Shown piece after piece: positions 37,153 to 46,301 of a stretch of 64,000 bases of DNA. Under the pieces are notes generated by a model. That model was not told where the DNA came from. It made no database searches and worked only from the letters and a program-made list of their open reading frames with translations. The stretch comes from Deltaproteobacteria bacterium. Its GTDB lineage: Bacteria; Desulfobacterota; Binatia; DP-6. How positions within the stretch are numbered: position 1 is the first letter of the stretch; each line of letters begins with the position of its first letter. The position numbers and the translations under genes were made by a program. Location of the stretch: contig VBKF01000125.1 in the NCBI GenBank assembly GCA_005888095.1, forward strand, positions 1-64,000, read 5' to 3'.

Positions 37153-37169
37153 GTACGGATATGTACGGA
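37151..37169. repeat. Direct repeat ATGTACGGA x2 at antitoxin start
   Basis: ATGTACGGA at 37151-37159 and 37161-37169, period 10. Located right at the antitoxin start; candidate autoregulatory operator. Confidence 0.65.
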
Positions 37170-37361
37170 CGCCAGCTCACGGGCGCAAGTCGCTGGGCGG
37201 GGCTGCATGACGCGGAGTGCGAGGCCCGGCATCTTCCAGCCGCCCCCGCTCTGGTGGTACGAGCTGGCGGACGCTCCGGTCGGTCAACGCGATCTTCATG
37301 CGGCTCCCTACTTTGCGCTGTCATGCGAGGTCATTCGGGCAATGACGCTCGGTGACCTCTG

Positions 37362-38477
37362 ATGCCCGCCCCGACATCAAATAGAAAGTCCTTGCCCCAC
37401 GGCCTCCCCTTCGCGCCCACGAAGGTCGGCGTGCTCATCGACATCGACATGGGCACCAAGGAGGACTTCCTGGCCACGCTGCGCTTCGGGTTCGACGAGG
37501 CCCACGCCGAGGGCGTGATCACCCGCCCGGTCGAGCTCGTCGTGAAGGAGGCGATCGGGCTCCCGCGCCTCGAGGCGAAGAACACGATCGACGGCTATCT
37601 CGCCCTTGCCGCCGAGGGCGTGCTCTGCGTCATCGGCCCGCTCATCACCGACAACTCGATCGCGCTCGCGCCGGTGATCGACCGCACCGGCGTGCCGGCC
37701 GTCACCTGGACGGGCACCGACCGCTACCATGGACAATACTGCTTCAACCTCGGCAACGGCGGCCTCGCCGAGGAGGCGGCGATGATGGCGGCGTGGATCC
37801 GCCGGCGCGGCTACACGACGGTCGGCATGATCCACGAGATCAGCCCGGGCGGCGTCGAGTACGCGTCGAACTTCCGCTACTACGCGGCCCGCGCCCGGCT
37901 CGACGTCCTGATCGAGGCCTACACGACGCAGGTTCCCGACGACCTCGAGGGCATCCTCCGGAAAATCCGCGACCAGCGGCCCGATTGCCTCGCCTATCTC
38001 GGCTACGGGTACCCGACGATCCTGATGGCCCCGATGTTCCGGAACCTCGGCTGGGACCCGCCCCGGATCATGACCAGCGCCTTCCAGTTCTGCTACGCCA
38101 AGCCCGAGTGGATGGCGGCGCTCGAGGGCTGGTACGGCATCGACCAGATGTGCGAGGAGAACCCGCGGCTCGGGCCCATGCTCGACCGCTTCGCGGACCA
38201 TCTCGGCAAGCGGCGCGACCACACCGTGACGGCGCTCAGCTACGACACGACGCGTTTGATCGCCGAAGGGCTAGCGCGCGCGCCGCTGCTGACCCCCGCC
38301 GGCGTGAAGGACGGCCTCGAGCGGGTGCGCATGCTGCCCGCCGTCAACGGGGGCCCGCGCACGCACATGAGCCTCGGGCCCTACGATCACAAGGCGTACA
38401 AGGGCGACTGGCTCGTGATCCGCCGCATCGAGGGCGGGAGGACGGTGTTCGTCGGGCTCCACGAGCCGGCGATCTGA
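37362..38477 (+). CDS. Leu/Ile/Val-type substrate-binding protein without signal peptide
   Basis: 371 residues. Type 1 periplasmic-binding fold: TKVGVLIDIDMGTKEDFLA, FDEAHAEGVI, GPLITDNSIALAPVIDR, VPAVTWTGTD, and QVPDDLEGILRKIRDQRPDCL. No signal peptide: the N-terminus MPAPTSNRKSLPHGL is polar. It would stay in the cytosol unless exported unusually. The stop and the ATG of the first ligase overlap by one base (TGATG). No permease or ATPase is nearby. It may be a ligand sensor for the ligases. Confidence 0.82.
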   Translation: MPAPTSNRKSLPHGLPFAPTKVGVLIDIDMGTKEDFLATLRFGFDEAHAEGVITRPVELVVKEAIGLPRLEAKNTIDGYLALAAEGVLCVIGPLITDNSIALAPVIDRTGVPAVTWTGTDRYHGQYCFNLGNGGLAEEAAMMAAWIRRRGYTTVGMIHEISPGGVEYASNFRYYAARARLDVLIEAYTTQVPDDLEGILRKIRDQRPDCLAYLGYGYPTILMAPMFRNLGWDPPRIMTSAFQFCYAKPEWMAALEGWYGIDQMCEENPRLGPMLDRFADHLGKRRDHTVTALSYDTTRLIAEGLARAPLLTPAGVKDGLERVRMLPAVNGGPRTHMSLGPYDHKAYKGDWLVIRRIEGGRTVFVGLHEPAI

Positions 38478-39994
38478 TGCTCCTGCCGACGTCTCCGGCG
38501 TTCCTCGCGCTGCAAGCCTCCCGTCGCGGCCGGGCGGGTGGCCTCTGCTTCGCCGGCCGGCGCATCGCCTACGGGGAGCTCTCCGCCGCCGTCGACGAGC
38601 TGGCGGCGTGGCTCGTGCGGCGGGGGCTCGGGACGGGACAGCCGATCGGCGTGCAGGCGGCGAACGAGCCCGCGGTGGTGGCGATGCTCTTCGCCGTCTG
38701 GGGGATCGGGGCCGTCGCCGTGCCGATCGCCGTCCGCTCGACGGCCGAGGAGACGGCACACCTGCTCGAGCATGCGCGGGCCCGGGCGCTCCTCTGCGAT
38801 CGTGGACGGGAGGCCGTCGCCCGCGACGCGGCCGCGGCGGCCGGCGTGCCGGCCTTCGTGACGGCGCCCGACCTGCCGCTCGCGCCGCGGCTCCTCCGTC
38901 GCGGCCGGCGGCCCGCGCCCCGCGCGCCCCGCCCGCCGGCGGCCGACGGGCTCGCGGTGATCGCCTACACCTCGGGGACGACGGGGGCCCCGAAGGGCGT
39001 CATGCTGACGCACGCGAACCTCCTCTGGGCGATGCTTGCCTGCGCCCAGGCGCGTGGCGACCGGGCCGAGACCGTCGGCGCCTGTCTGAGCCCGCTCAGC
39101 CACGTGCCGGTGCTGGTCTCGCACCTCCTCTGCCGCCTGCTCGCCGGGGCCACCGCCGTGCTGGTCGAGAAGTTCGACGTCGGCGCGACGCTCGATGCCG
39201 TCGAGCGCTTCGGGGTGACCGACCTCACGCTGATCGGCGGCATGGTCTTCGACATGCTCGCGCTCGGCCAGATTCCGGCGGCCGTGCGCCGGACGGTCGA
39301 GAAGGTGTCGGTGGGGGGTGCACCGACGCCGATGGAGGCGAAGCGCGCGCTCGCCCGGCTCTTCGAGGGCGCGGAGCTGATCGAGGCATACGGCCAGACC
39401 GAGTCGACCGACGGCGTCACGATGGCGCGCGGCACGAGCGTGTTCGACCGCGAGGGCACCGTCGGGCGGGTGAACCCGCACGTTGTCGTCGCGGTGCGTC
39501 GCCCCGACGGGGCGCTGGCGGCGCCGGGGGAGGAAGGGGAGATCGTGGTCGGCGGGCCGACCGTCATGGCCGGCTACCACCGCGACCGCGCCGCCACCGG
39601 CGACGCCGTCCGCGACGGCTGGCTGCACACCGGGGACCTCGGGCGGCAGGACGCGGACGGCTACCTCTTCCTCACCGGGCGCGTGAAGGACATCATCATC
39701 ACCGGCGGCGAGAACGTGTCGCCCGCCGAGGTGGAGGCCGTGCTGCGCGCCCATCCGGGCGTCGCCGACGTCGCCGTCATCGGCACGCCGCACCCCAAGT
39801 GGGGCGAGCAGGTGACGGCCGTGGTGGTCAGGCAGCCGGGCGCCCGGGTGGACGGCGCCGCGCTCGGCGCCTTCGCGGGGGCCCGGCTCGCCGGCTTCAA
39901 GCGGCCGCGACGGGTGGAGTTCGTCGACGCCCTGCCGCGCAACGCCGCCAACAAGGTGCAGGCGCATCTCCTGCGGGAGCGCTTCGGCGGCTGA
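38477..39994 (+). CDS. AMP-dependent acyl-CoA synthetase/ligase
   Basis: 505 residues. Adenylating enzyme: YTSGTTGAPKGVMLTH (P-loop A3), VSVGGAPTP, EAYGQTES (A5), WLHTGDLGRQD (A7), GRVKDIIITGGENVSPAEVE (A8) and the catalytic Lys in RNAANKVQ (A10). Activates a carboxylic acid to its CoA thioester. Tightly coupled on both sides (TGATG). Confidence 0.9.
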   Translation: MLLPTSPAFLALQASRRGRAGGLCFAGRRIAYGELSAAVDELAAWLVRRGLGTGQPIGVQAANEPAVVAMLFAVWGIGAVAVPIAVRSTAEETAHLLEHARARALLCDRGREAVARDAAAAAGVPAFVTAPDLPLAPRLLRRGRRPAPRAPRPPAADGLAVIAYTSGTTGAPKGVMLTHANLLWAMLACAQARGDRAETVGACLSPLSHVPVLVSHLLCRLLAGATAVLVEKFDVGATLDAVERFGVTDLTLIGGMVFDMLALGQIPAAVRRTVEKVSVGGAPTPMEAKRALARLFEGAELIEAYGQTESTDGVTMARGTSVFDREGTVGRVNPHVVVAVRRPDGALAAPGEEGEIVVGGPTVMAGYHRDRAATGDAVRDGWLHTGDLGRQDADGYLFLTGRVKDIIITGGENVSPAEVEAVLRAHPGVADVAVIGTPHPKWGEQVTAVVVRQPGARVDGAALGAFAGARLAGFKRPRRVEFVDALPRNAANKVQAHLLRERFGG

Positions 39995-41580
39995 TGGAGA
40001 CGCTCGGCGCCTTCCTCGACGCCGCCGTCGCGCGCGCGCCCGCGCGCGAGGCGCTGGCCGCCGCGCCGCGGGCGGAGGTGACGGCGCGGCTCGGCTGGGC
40101 CGAGCTGCGAGCGGCCAGCCGCGAGGCGGCGAAGAAGCTGCTGGCCGCCGGCGCCGGCAAGGGGAGCCGCGTCGGTCTCCTCTGCACCAACCGCCTCGAA
40201 TGGCTGCCGATCGCCTTCGGCGCCCTCCGGCTGGGGGCCGTCCTGGTCCCGCTCTCCACGCTCTGGAAGCGAGACGAGCTGGCCCACGCGCTCGGGCACG
40301 CCGACGTGCAGCTCCTCGTCATGCTCGACCGGTTCCTGCGCCACGACTACCTCGCGACGCTCCGCGACATCGTCCCGGAGCTGGCCGGGGCGGCGCCCGG
40401 CGCGCTGCGCTCGCCACGCCTGCCCGCGCTCCGCCGCGTGGTGCTGCTCGACGGGGAGGCCCCGGGATGCGCGCGCTGGGGCGAGCTGCCCGCGGCGATC
40501 GACGACCCGTTCCTCGACGCCGTCGAGCGCGCCGTGTCACCCGTCGACTGGGCGACCGTCTTCTTCACGTCGGGCACGACGGCCGAGCCGAAGGCCGTGG
40601 TGCACTCTCACGGCGCGCTCGCGACCGCGGCGCGGGGCATCGCCGAGCGGCTCGGCATCGGGCCCGACGACGCCTGGTGGGGTCATCTCCCCCTCTTCTG
40701 GAGCGGGGGCTTCGTGCTCGGCGCGCTGGCGACCATCGCGGGCGGCGGGCGCGTCGTCCTCCAGGAGGTCGTCGATGCCGCGAGCGCGCTCGAGCTGCTC
40801 GAGCGGGAAGCGTGCACCATCATGGCCGGCTGGCATCAGGCCGCACCCCTGCTCGAGCATCCGGAGTTCGCGGGGCGCCGGCTCCGGCTCCGCAAGGGAA
40901 CGCGCGCGGACCCCGAGCTGACGGCCCGGTTGCTCGGGTCGGACCACCACGCCGTCGGATGCTATGGCATGAGCGAGACTGCCACCTTCGTCAGCGCCGC
41001 GCGCTGGGACGACCCCGAGCCGATCCGCCTCGGCACCTTCGGCCGGCCGCTCGAGGGCATGGAGATCCGCATCGAGCCCGTCGCGGCGGGCGAGGCGGGC
41101 GAGATCCTGGTGCGCGGCCCCACCCTCATGGAGGGCTACTACGGCGTTCCGCGCGCGACGACGTTCGACGCCGAAGGCTTCTTCCGGACGGGCGACCTGG
41201 GCTTCGTCGACCCGGCGGGGTTCCTGCACTTCACGGGGCGATTGAAGGACGTCATCAAGACCGCGGGGGTCAACGTGGCGGCGAGCGAGGTCGAGGCCGT
41301 GCTGCGGCGCCATCCGGCCGTGCAGGCCGCGCACGTCGTCGGGGTGCGGCATCCGACGCGGGGCGAGAACGTCGCGGCATTCGTGGTCTTCAAGGCTCGA
41401 GGCGGGGCGACGCCCGAGGAGCTCCAGGGTTTCTGCGGGGAATCCCTGGCCAGCTACAAGGTTCCCCGGCACGTCTTCGTGGTCGCGGAGGGCGACCTGC
41501 CGCGCACGGCGAGCGGCAAGGTGGAGAAGGCGGCGCTGCGCCGGCTGGCGGAGACCCGTGCGGCCGGAACCCCATTTTAA
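39994..41580 (+). CDS. Second AMP-dependent acyl-CoA synthetase/ligase
   Basis: 528 residues. FFTSGTTAEPKAVVHSH, VGCYGMSETATF, FFRTGDLGFVD, GRLKDVIKTAGVNVAASEVE and RTASGKVEKAAL mark an intact ligase. It shares the operon and the one-base overlap with the first, but the two are not close copies. Ends at a TAA in an AT-rich patch (CCATTTTAAGTCC). Confidence 0.9.
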   Translation: METLGAFLDAAVARAPAREALAAAPRAEVTARLGWAELRAASREAAKKLLAAGAGKGSRVGLLCTNRLEWLPIAFGALRLGAVLVPLSTLWKRDELAHALGHADVQLLVMLDRFLRHDYLATLRDIVPELAGAAPGALRSPRLPALRRVVLLDGEAPGCARWGELPAAIDDPFLDAVERAVSPVDWATVFFTSGTTAEPKAVVHSHGALATAARGIAERLGIGPDDAWWGHLPLFWSGGFVLGALATIAGGGRVVLQEVVDAASALELLEREACTIMAGWHQAAPLLEHPEFAGRRLRLRKGTRADPELTARLLGSDHHAVGCYGMSETATFVSAARWDDPEPIRLGTFGRPLEGMEIRIEPVAAGEAGEILVRGPTLMEGYYGVPRATTFDAEGFFRTGDLGFVDPAGFLHFTGRLKDVIKTAGVNVAASEVEAVLRRHPAVQAAHVVGVRHPTRGENVAAFVVFKARGGATPEELQGFCGESLASYKVPRHVFVVAEGDLPRTASGKVEKAALRRLAETRAAGTPF

Positions 41581-41720
41581 GTCCGATTTTTCCTGTCTTC
41601 TTTGGGCGTTTATCACCTCTTCGCATGGTGACTCCGCTTGCCGGGCGGGGCTGGGGCGTGCGACATCGAGCCCCGCGAGGACCCCGCGAAGAGCCTCGCA
41701 TCACGGAAGGGAGACACCAG

Positions 41721-44045
41721 ATGAAGCGCTTGCTCGCGATCGCGCTCGGGGCCGTGTGTCTGATCGCCGTCGTCGCCCGCACGCAAACCCCCGGGCCGGG
41801 GCAGCCGTTCGGCGGCGACGACCCGGGATGCGTTCCCGACAACGCCGCCCATCTCCGCTGCGCCAACACCATCGCGCGCGCCTTCGGCAGCCTCGTCTCC
41901 GCCGTCATCCGCTGCCACCGCATGCAGGCGAACGCCCGGCTGAATCACCGGGCCTTCGACGAGGAGTCGTGCGAGCAGGCGACGCCTTCGTCGGGCGGCC
42001 GTTCGGCCGGGGAGCGGTTCAACGCAAAGCTGAGCCGTATCGCTCCGGTGTGCACCCCGACGCAGCTCGCGGCCGCGGCCTCGCTGCGCGACACGCTGCT
42101 CGCGTCCAGCACCAATCCCGACTCGCTCGACCACCTCGACGGCGACGTCTACTGCGACTCCACCTCCGGGGCGGTGATCGACGACTCGACCGGCGGTGCG
42201 ATGGTGGACGACGCCGGCTTCGTGCCCCTCAATGCGGACATGGCGCGGTGCGAGAACACGGTGGGCACGAACCTCGCCAGGCTGGTCCTGCGGGTGATCC
42301 GCTGTCACATGACGCTCGCACGGAACAACTTCAACGGCCGGCTGGTCGACGACGAAAGCTGTGAGACGACGGCAGTGGGCAGCTACAACAGCTCCGCCGA
42401 CCGGCTGAGCGCCCGAGGCATCTGCCCGCCGTGCCAGAGCAACGCGAACCAGAAGGCCCTCGGCACCGCCACCGTGGCCCGTTTCGAGACCGCGAACGGG
42501 TCCATGTATCCGTGCGGCGCCGGGACAACGACCACGACCACCGTCGCGACCACGACCACCACGGTGGCGACGACCACCACGACGGTGGTCACGACGACGA
42601 CCTCCACCACCACCACGATCCCGGTGCCGACCACGACGACCACCACAACGACCACGACGACGCTCGCCCCGTGCACCGGTCCGTGCACCTGCACGGGCGG
42701 CACTCCCACCAAGATGTCCTCCACCACCGGGGTCGGCTCGGGCAGCTGCGGGCACCTCGCCTCGGACACGAACCCGAACTTCTTCTCCCTCGCGTGCGGC
42801 GGGCTCTACGTCGGCGGCGCCGGCGTCGGCGTCCCGCTGCCGTTCACGGTCCCCGACAATGGCACCTCGACCTCCCACGTCTCCTCGTGCGCCGGCACCT
42901 GCCTCACGTTTACCGCTGCGGACGCGGCCGAGGCCGGCGGCAACCGCTGCGCGGGCGGCTCGAACCACAATGGCAGCTGCACGACGAACGCCGACTGCCC
43001 GGGCGGCAAGTGCAACTTCCTGAAGTGCACGAAGGCGGGCTGCCTCTTCGGTCCGCCGCTGCCGCTTCCGAACGGCTCGCACCTCTCGGCTGCGACCAGC
43101 ACCTGTGTCATCAACACCGTCTCCGCCGACGGCTCGGGGACCGGCGACTGCAGCACCGGGGTGATCACGAACTTCAACCTGCCGCTCAGCTCGAATATCT
43201 TCCTGGCGGGCGACCTCATGTCGATGCGGTGCTCGGGCGGGTCGACGCCGGGAGCCGGCTGTGCCGCCGGCGGCGGGTGCGGCACCGTCACGCCGGGCTC
43301 GTGCCCGGGTGGAACCTGCGTCAACGACACGGGGCGGTGCACGGACACCGGCGCGGCATGCTGCTCCGACGCCGACTGCAGCGTGTCGGCGACGTGCGAG
43401 ACCGGCGCCTGCTCGGGCGGGACCAATAACGGCAAGGGCTGCATCACCAGCGCCGACTGCCCGGGCGGCGGGAAGTGCAAGACCTTCATACAGCCCTGCC
43501 CGATCTGCGAGCCGACTACCAACAAGTGCAACGGTGGCCCGAACGACGGCCTCGCCTGTACGCCTGTTTCCAGCCCGAGCAACAACGACTTCCCGACCAG
43601 CCACGAGTGTCCGCCGAACACCTCGCTCAGCATCGGCTCCCTGCCGATCGCCTTCGTGCTCAACACCGGCACGGTGACGAAGACGGCAGTCAACCTGACG
43701 GATCAGGCGAACGTCTTCTGCGGCTTCTGCAAGAATAAGACGACGAATGCCTTCCGGAACCCGGCCGTGGCATGTAATACGAACGCGGACTGCACGGCGT
43801 TCACAGGCTTCACGAGCTGTGGCCAGCGGACATCGGGTGCCTTCACCGCGGACGATGTCGCCCGCACCATCGTCGCGACGGGCGTCGCGGTGGGGCCCAT
43901 CGTCACCGGCGGCCCGGCCCAGCCGCAGACCCTGGTCAGCATCTTCTGCATCCCGCCGACCTTCAGCGCGGCGGTCGACGCGGCGGCCGACCTGCCCGGT
44001 CCGGGCATGACAGCCCTCCAGGGCACCACGGTAATGAGTCCGTGA
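41721..44045 (+). CDS. Large secreted protein with duplicated Cys domain and Thr-rich linker
   Basis: 774 residues, GGAAGGGAG upstream of the ATG. Signal peptide about residues 1-21. Two similar helical units (about 47-85 and 176-215) share the pattern C-x-N-T ... VIRCH ... D-x-ESCE, an internal duplication. Residues about 268-316 are a run of Thr with few Val, Ser and Pro: a linker, coded by an ACG/ACC repeat. The C-terminal half has many C-x5-DC units (CTTNADCPGGKC, CITSADCPGGGKC, CNTNADC). Probably cell-surface or extracellular; no enzyme motif was seen. Confidence 0.78.
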   Translation: MKRLLAIALGAVCLIAVVARTQTPGPGQPFGGDDPGCVPDNAAHLRCANTIARAFGSLVSAVIRCHRMQANARLNHRAFDEESCEQATPSSGGRSAGERFNAKLSRIAPVCTPTQLAAAASLRDTLLASSTNPDSLDHLDGDVYCDSTSGAVIDDSTGGAMVDDAGFVPLNADMARCENTVGTNLARLVLRVIRCHMTLARNNFNGRLVDDESCETTAVGSYNSSADRLSARGICPPCQSNANQKALGTATVARFETANGSMYPCGAGTTTTTTVATTTTTVATTTTTVVTTTTSTTTTIPVPTTTTTTTTTTTLAPCTGPCTCTGGTPTKMSSTTGVGSGSCGHLASDTNPNFFSLACGGLYVGGAGVGVPLPFTVPDNGTSTSHVSSCAGTCLTFTAADAAEAGGNRCAGGSNHNGSCTTNADCPGGKCNFLKCTKAGCLFGPPLPLPNGSHLSAATSTCVINTVSADGSGTGDCSTGVITNFNLPLSSNIFLAGDLMSMRCSGGSTPGAGCAAGGGCGTVTPGSCPGGTCVNDTGRCTDTGAACCSDADCSVSATCETGACSGGTNNGKGCITSADCPGGGKCKTFIQPCPICEPTTNKCNGGPNDGLACTPVSSPSNNDFPTSHECPPNTSLSIGSLPIAFVLNTGTVTKTAVNLTDQANVFCGFCKNKTTNAFRNPAVACNTNADCTAFTGFTSCGQRTSGAFTADDVARTIVATGVAVGPIVTGGPAQPQTLVSIFCIPPTFSAAVDAAADLPGPGMTALQGTTVMSP

Positions 44046-44070
44046 GTCCGGCGCCGGCGCCCGCGCCCGT

Positions 44071-44703
44071 TCACCCGGGCGCGGGCGCCAGCGCGCGGAC
44101 GACCGCCTCGGCGGTCGTCACCGTGGCGAGCAGCGGCATGATGTTCTCGATCGAGAACCGGTGCCACTCGTCGGGGTAGCTCGCGCAGCAGTCCTCGATC
44201 ACGACCACGTCGAACCCCCGGTTGACCGAGGCGCGCACGATGCCCTCGACGGCGAGGTTGGTCGACACGCCGCTCATCAGCATCGTCGTCCGCCCGAGCA
44301 TGCGGAGCACGGGGTAGAGCTGCGTCCCGTACGAGCCGTCGACGCCGACGGTGCGCTCGAGGACGAAGTCCTCCGGCTGCGGTGCGAGCGCCGGGTGCGT
44401 CTCCACCCCCCAGGTGCCCTCGACGAGCATCGGCTGGCGCTGCGAGCGGCGGTGGATGAGCGTGTTGGGGCGCGGGAAGCCGGGCTTGCCGCAGAAGTTG
44501 ACGTAGAGGATCGGGACGCCACGTGCGCGCGCCGCGGCGATGACCGTCTGGAGCTTCGGGATGACGCCCCGCTTCTCGACCTGGGCCGCCAGCACGCCGC
44601 CGATGCCCCGCTTGCCGATGTTCGACTCGTGCACGATGTCGTTCTGCATCTCGACGATGCAGAGCGCCGCGCGGCCGGCGTCGAGGAGGAGGTCGGCCGT
44701 CAC
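44071..44703 (-). CDS. Isochorismatase-like hydrolase lacking the nucleophile Cys
   Basis: 210 residues, GTG start in GTGA overlap with the DUF35 gene. Isochorismatase fold: IVEMQNDIV with the catalytic Asp, SGVSTNLAVEG at the position where related cysteine hydrolases have Cys (T-N-x-C-V-E). Here that residue is Ala, and the Lys of the triad also seems to be Arg (LERTVGVDG). Ends with EDCCASYPDEWHRF. Last gene of a five-gene operon. Catalysis, if any, must differ from nicotinamidase-type hydrolysis. Confidence 0.8.
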   Translation of the reverse strand: MTADLLLDAGRAALCIVEMQNDIVHESNIGKRGIGGVLAAQVEKRGVIPKLQTVIAAARARGVPILYVNFCGKPGFPRPNTLIHRRSQRQPMLVEGTWGVETHPALAPQPEDFVLERTVGVDGSYGTQLYPVLRMLGRTTMLMSGVSTNLAVEGIVRASVNRGFDVVVIEDCCASYPDEWHRFSIENIMPLLATVTTAEAVVRALAPAPG

Positions 44704-45116
44704 CGGTCGGGCTCCCACACGGGCAGCGTCACGCGCTCCGTCAGCCGCTCGAAGACGGCGCGCACCCGCATGCCGAAGGCCATCTCCTCGGGACGGCAGT
44801 GGACCATGTAGCCGACGAGCCGCGGCCCCTCGTCGACCTCGACCAGCACCAGCACGAGCGGGAGGAGATGGCGGAAGGCGGGCAGGAAGGGCTCGTGGGC
44901 GACCACGTACGAGTAGACGCGGCCGCGACCGCTCGCGGCGAACCACTCGAGGCGCCCGCCCCCCTTCCAGTACATCGGCTTCGGCGGCCAGTGCGGGCGA
45001 CCCGTCGCGCGCTCGCGCTGGAGCATGAGCCGCCCTTCGCGCGCGCCCTCCCAGAAGGGACGCATGACCGGGTCGTCGACGTCGGGCAGCGGGTAGTCGG
45101 GATGGAGGTTCATCAT
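44700..45116 (-). CDS. DUF35 (ChsH2-type) OB-fold protein without zinc cysteines
   Basis: 138 residues. The layout is DUF35: N-terminal part LPDVDDPVMRPFWEGAREG, OB-fold GRVYSYVVAHEPFLPAF, RLVGYMVHCRPEEM, MRVRAVFERL. Usually the rubredoxin-like zinc ribbon reads CxxCG ... CPxCG. Here these are ERATGR and YWKGGG, so all four zinc ligands are lost. ATGA overlap with the thiolase gene. DUF35 proteins bind and stabilise Ltp2-type aldolases or thiolases. ATG codons 45116 and 45113 are both possible. Confidence 0.8.
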   Translation of the reverse strand: MMNLHPDYPLPDVDDPVMRPFWEGAREGRLMLQRERATGRPHWPPKPMYWKGGGRLEWFAASGRGRVYSYVVAHEPFLPAFRHLLPLVLVLVEVDEGPRLVGYMVHCRPEEMAFGMRVRAVFERLTERVTLPVWEPDR

Positions 45117-46297
45117 GCTGCGCGTAGTACCGCCGCGCTGGTAGCCACGCCGGACGCGCCGGTCACGAGCGTCGCCTTGCAGCCCGGGACCTGGTTGACC
45201 GACGTGCCGCGGATCTGCCGCACGCCCTCCAGGACGAGGTTGAAGCCGTGCACGTACGCCTCCGCGAGCCCGCCGCCCGAGGTGAGCACGGGCAGCTCGC
45301 CGCCGAGCTCGATACGGCCGCCCTCGGTGAACGGCCCGCCCTCGCCGCGCCGGCAGAAGCCGTAGTCCTCGAGTCCGGTGATCACGAGGGGCGTGAAGGC
45401 GTCGTAGATCTGCGCGCAGTCCATGTCCCGTGGCTGGAGCGCGGAGCGCTGCCAGAGGAGCTTCGCGCAGAAGACCGACGTCGTCTCCATGGTGGGCGTA
45501 TTGTTGTAGTTGGCGAGGTGCACCGGGTTCGGCCCCGAGGCCTGCGCGACCGAGTGGACGAGGACGGGCGGGTGGCGGAGGTCGCGCGCGCGCTCGACCG
45601 AGGTCACCACGCAGGCGAGCGCGCCGTCGGTCTCGAGGCAGCAGTCATGGAGCGTGAGCGGCCAGCCGATCGGGCGGCCGGCGAGGTAGGTCTCCATGTC
45701 GAGCGGCCGGTCGCGCATCATGGCGTAGGGGTTGCGTTGCGCGTGGCGGCGCGCCGCGATGGCGACGTTGCCGAAGTGCTCGCGCCGGGTGCCGAACTCG
45801 TGCATGTGGCGGTGCGCCCACATGCCGATGACGTCGACGGGGCGGACGAGGCCCCACGGGACGTGCAGCGCCTTGTCGTCGCGGACGAGCCCGCGCTCCT
45901 GCGCCCACGGGCGCGACGCCTTCGCGCCCCGGTTGCGCGCGCGGTGGCAGACGACGGTGGTCGCGAGCCCCGCGGCGATCGCGGCCGCCGCATGCATCAG
46001 CGTCGCGCACGACGCCCCGCCGCCGTAGGAGATCTTGTCCCACCAGCGCAGGTTCTCGACCCCGAGCCGCCGGGCGATCGAGACCTCGTGCGTCGACTCC
46101 ATCTCGAACATCGACATGCCGTCGACCTGCTCGGCCTCGAGGCCGGCGTCGTCAAGGGCGAGCTGGATCGCCTCGACGGCCGTGTCGGAGATCGGACGGC
46201 CGATGTCCCTGGCGAAGGGCAGGTGGCCGATGCCGACGATCGCGACCCGATCCTGGATGCGGCGGAAGAGGTCGTCGCCCGGGTCCTGCACCGTCAC
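45113..46297 (-). CDS. Thiolase-fold protein, Ltp2/SCP2-type (possible acyl-CoA aldolase)
   Basis: 394 residues from GTG 46297 (GTG 46291 also possible). RVAIVGIGHLPFAR, GGGASCATLMHAAAA, CAQIYDAFTPLVI, and SGGGLAEAYVHGFNLVLEGVRQIRG place it with Ltp-like thiolases that work with DUF35 partners. Tyr in YDAFT and in EAYVHG match the catalytic tyrosines of the steroid aldolase Ltp2. The true reaction could be retro-aldol cleavage of a 3-hydroxyacyl-CoA-like ester rather than thiolysis. Confidence 0.82.
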   Translation of the reverse strand: MTVQDPGDDLFRRIQDRVAIVGIGHLPFARDIGRPISDTAVEAIQLALDDAGLEAEQVDGMSMFEMESTHEVSIARRLGVENLRWWDKISYGGGASCATLMHAAAAIAAGLATTVVCHRARNRGAKASRPWAQERGLVRDDKALHVPWGLVRPVDVIGMWAHRHMHEFGTRREHFGNVAIAARRHAQRNPYAMMRDRPLDMETYLAGRPIGWPLTLHDCCLETDGALACVVTSVERARDLRHPPVLVHSVAQASGPNPVHLANYNNTPTMETTSVFCAKLLWQRSALQPRDMDCAQIYDAFTPLVITGLEDYGFCRRGEGGPFTEGGRIELGGELPVLTSGGGLAEAYVHGFNLVLEGVRQIRGTSVNQVPGCKATLVTGASGVATSAAVLRAA

Positions 46298-46301
46298 CCG
46301 G

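Noticed and set aside
42524-42669. ACG/ACC-rich tandem repeat as a CRISPR array or minisatellite.
   Set aside because: It is in frame and codes for the Thr-rich linker of a secreted protein; no spacer structure.
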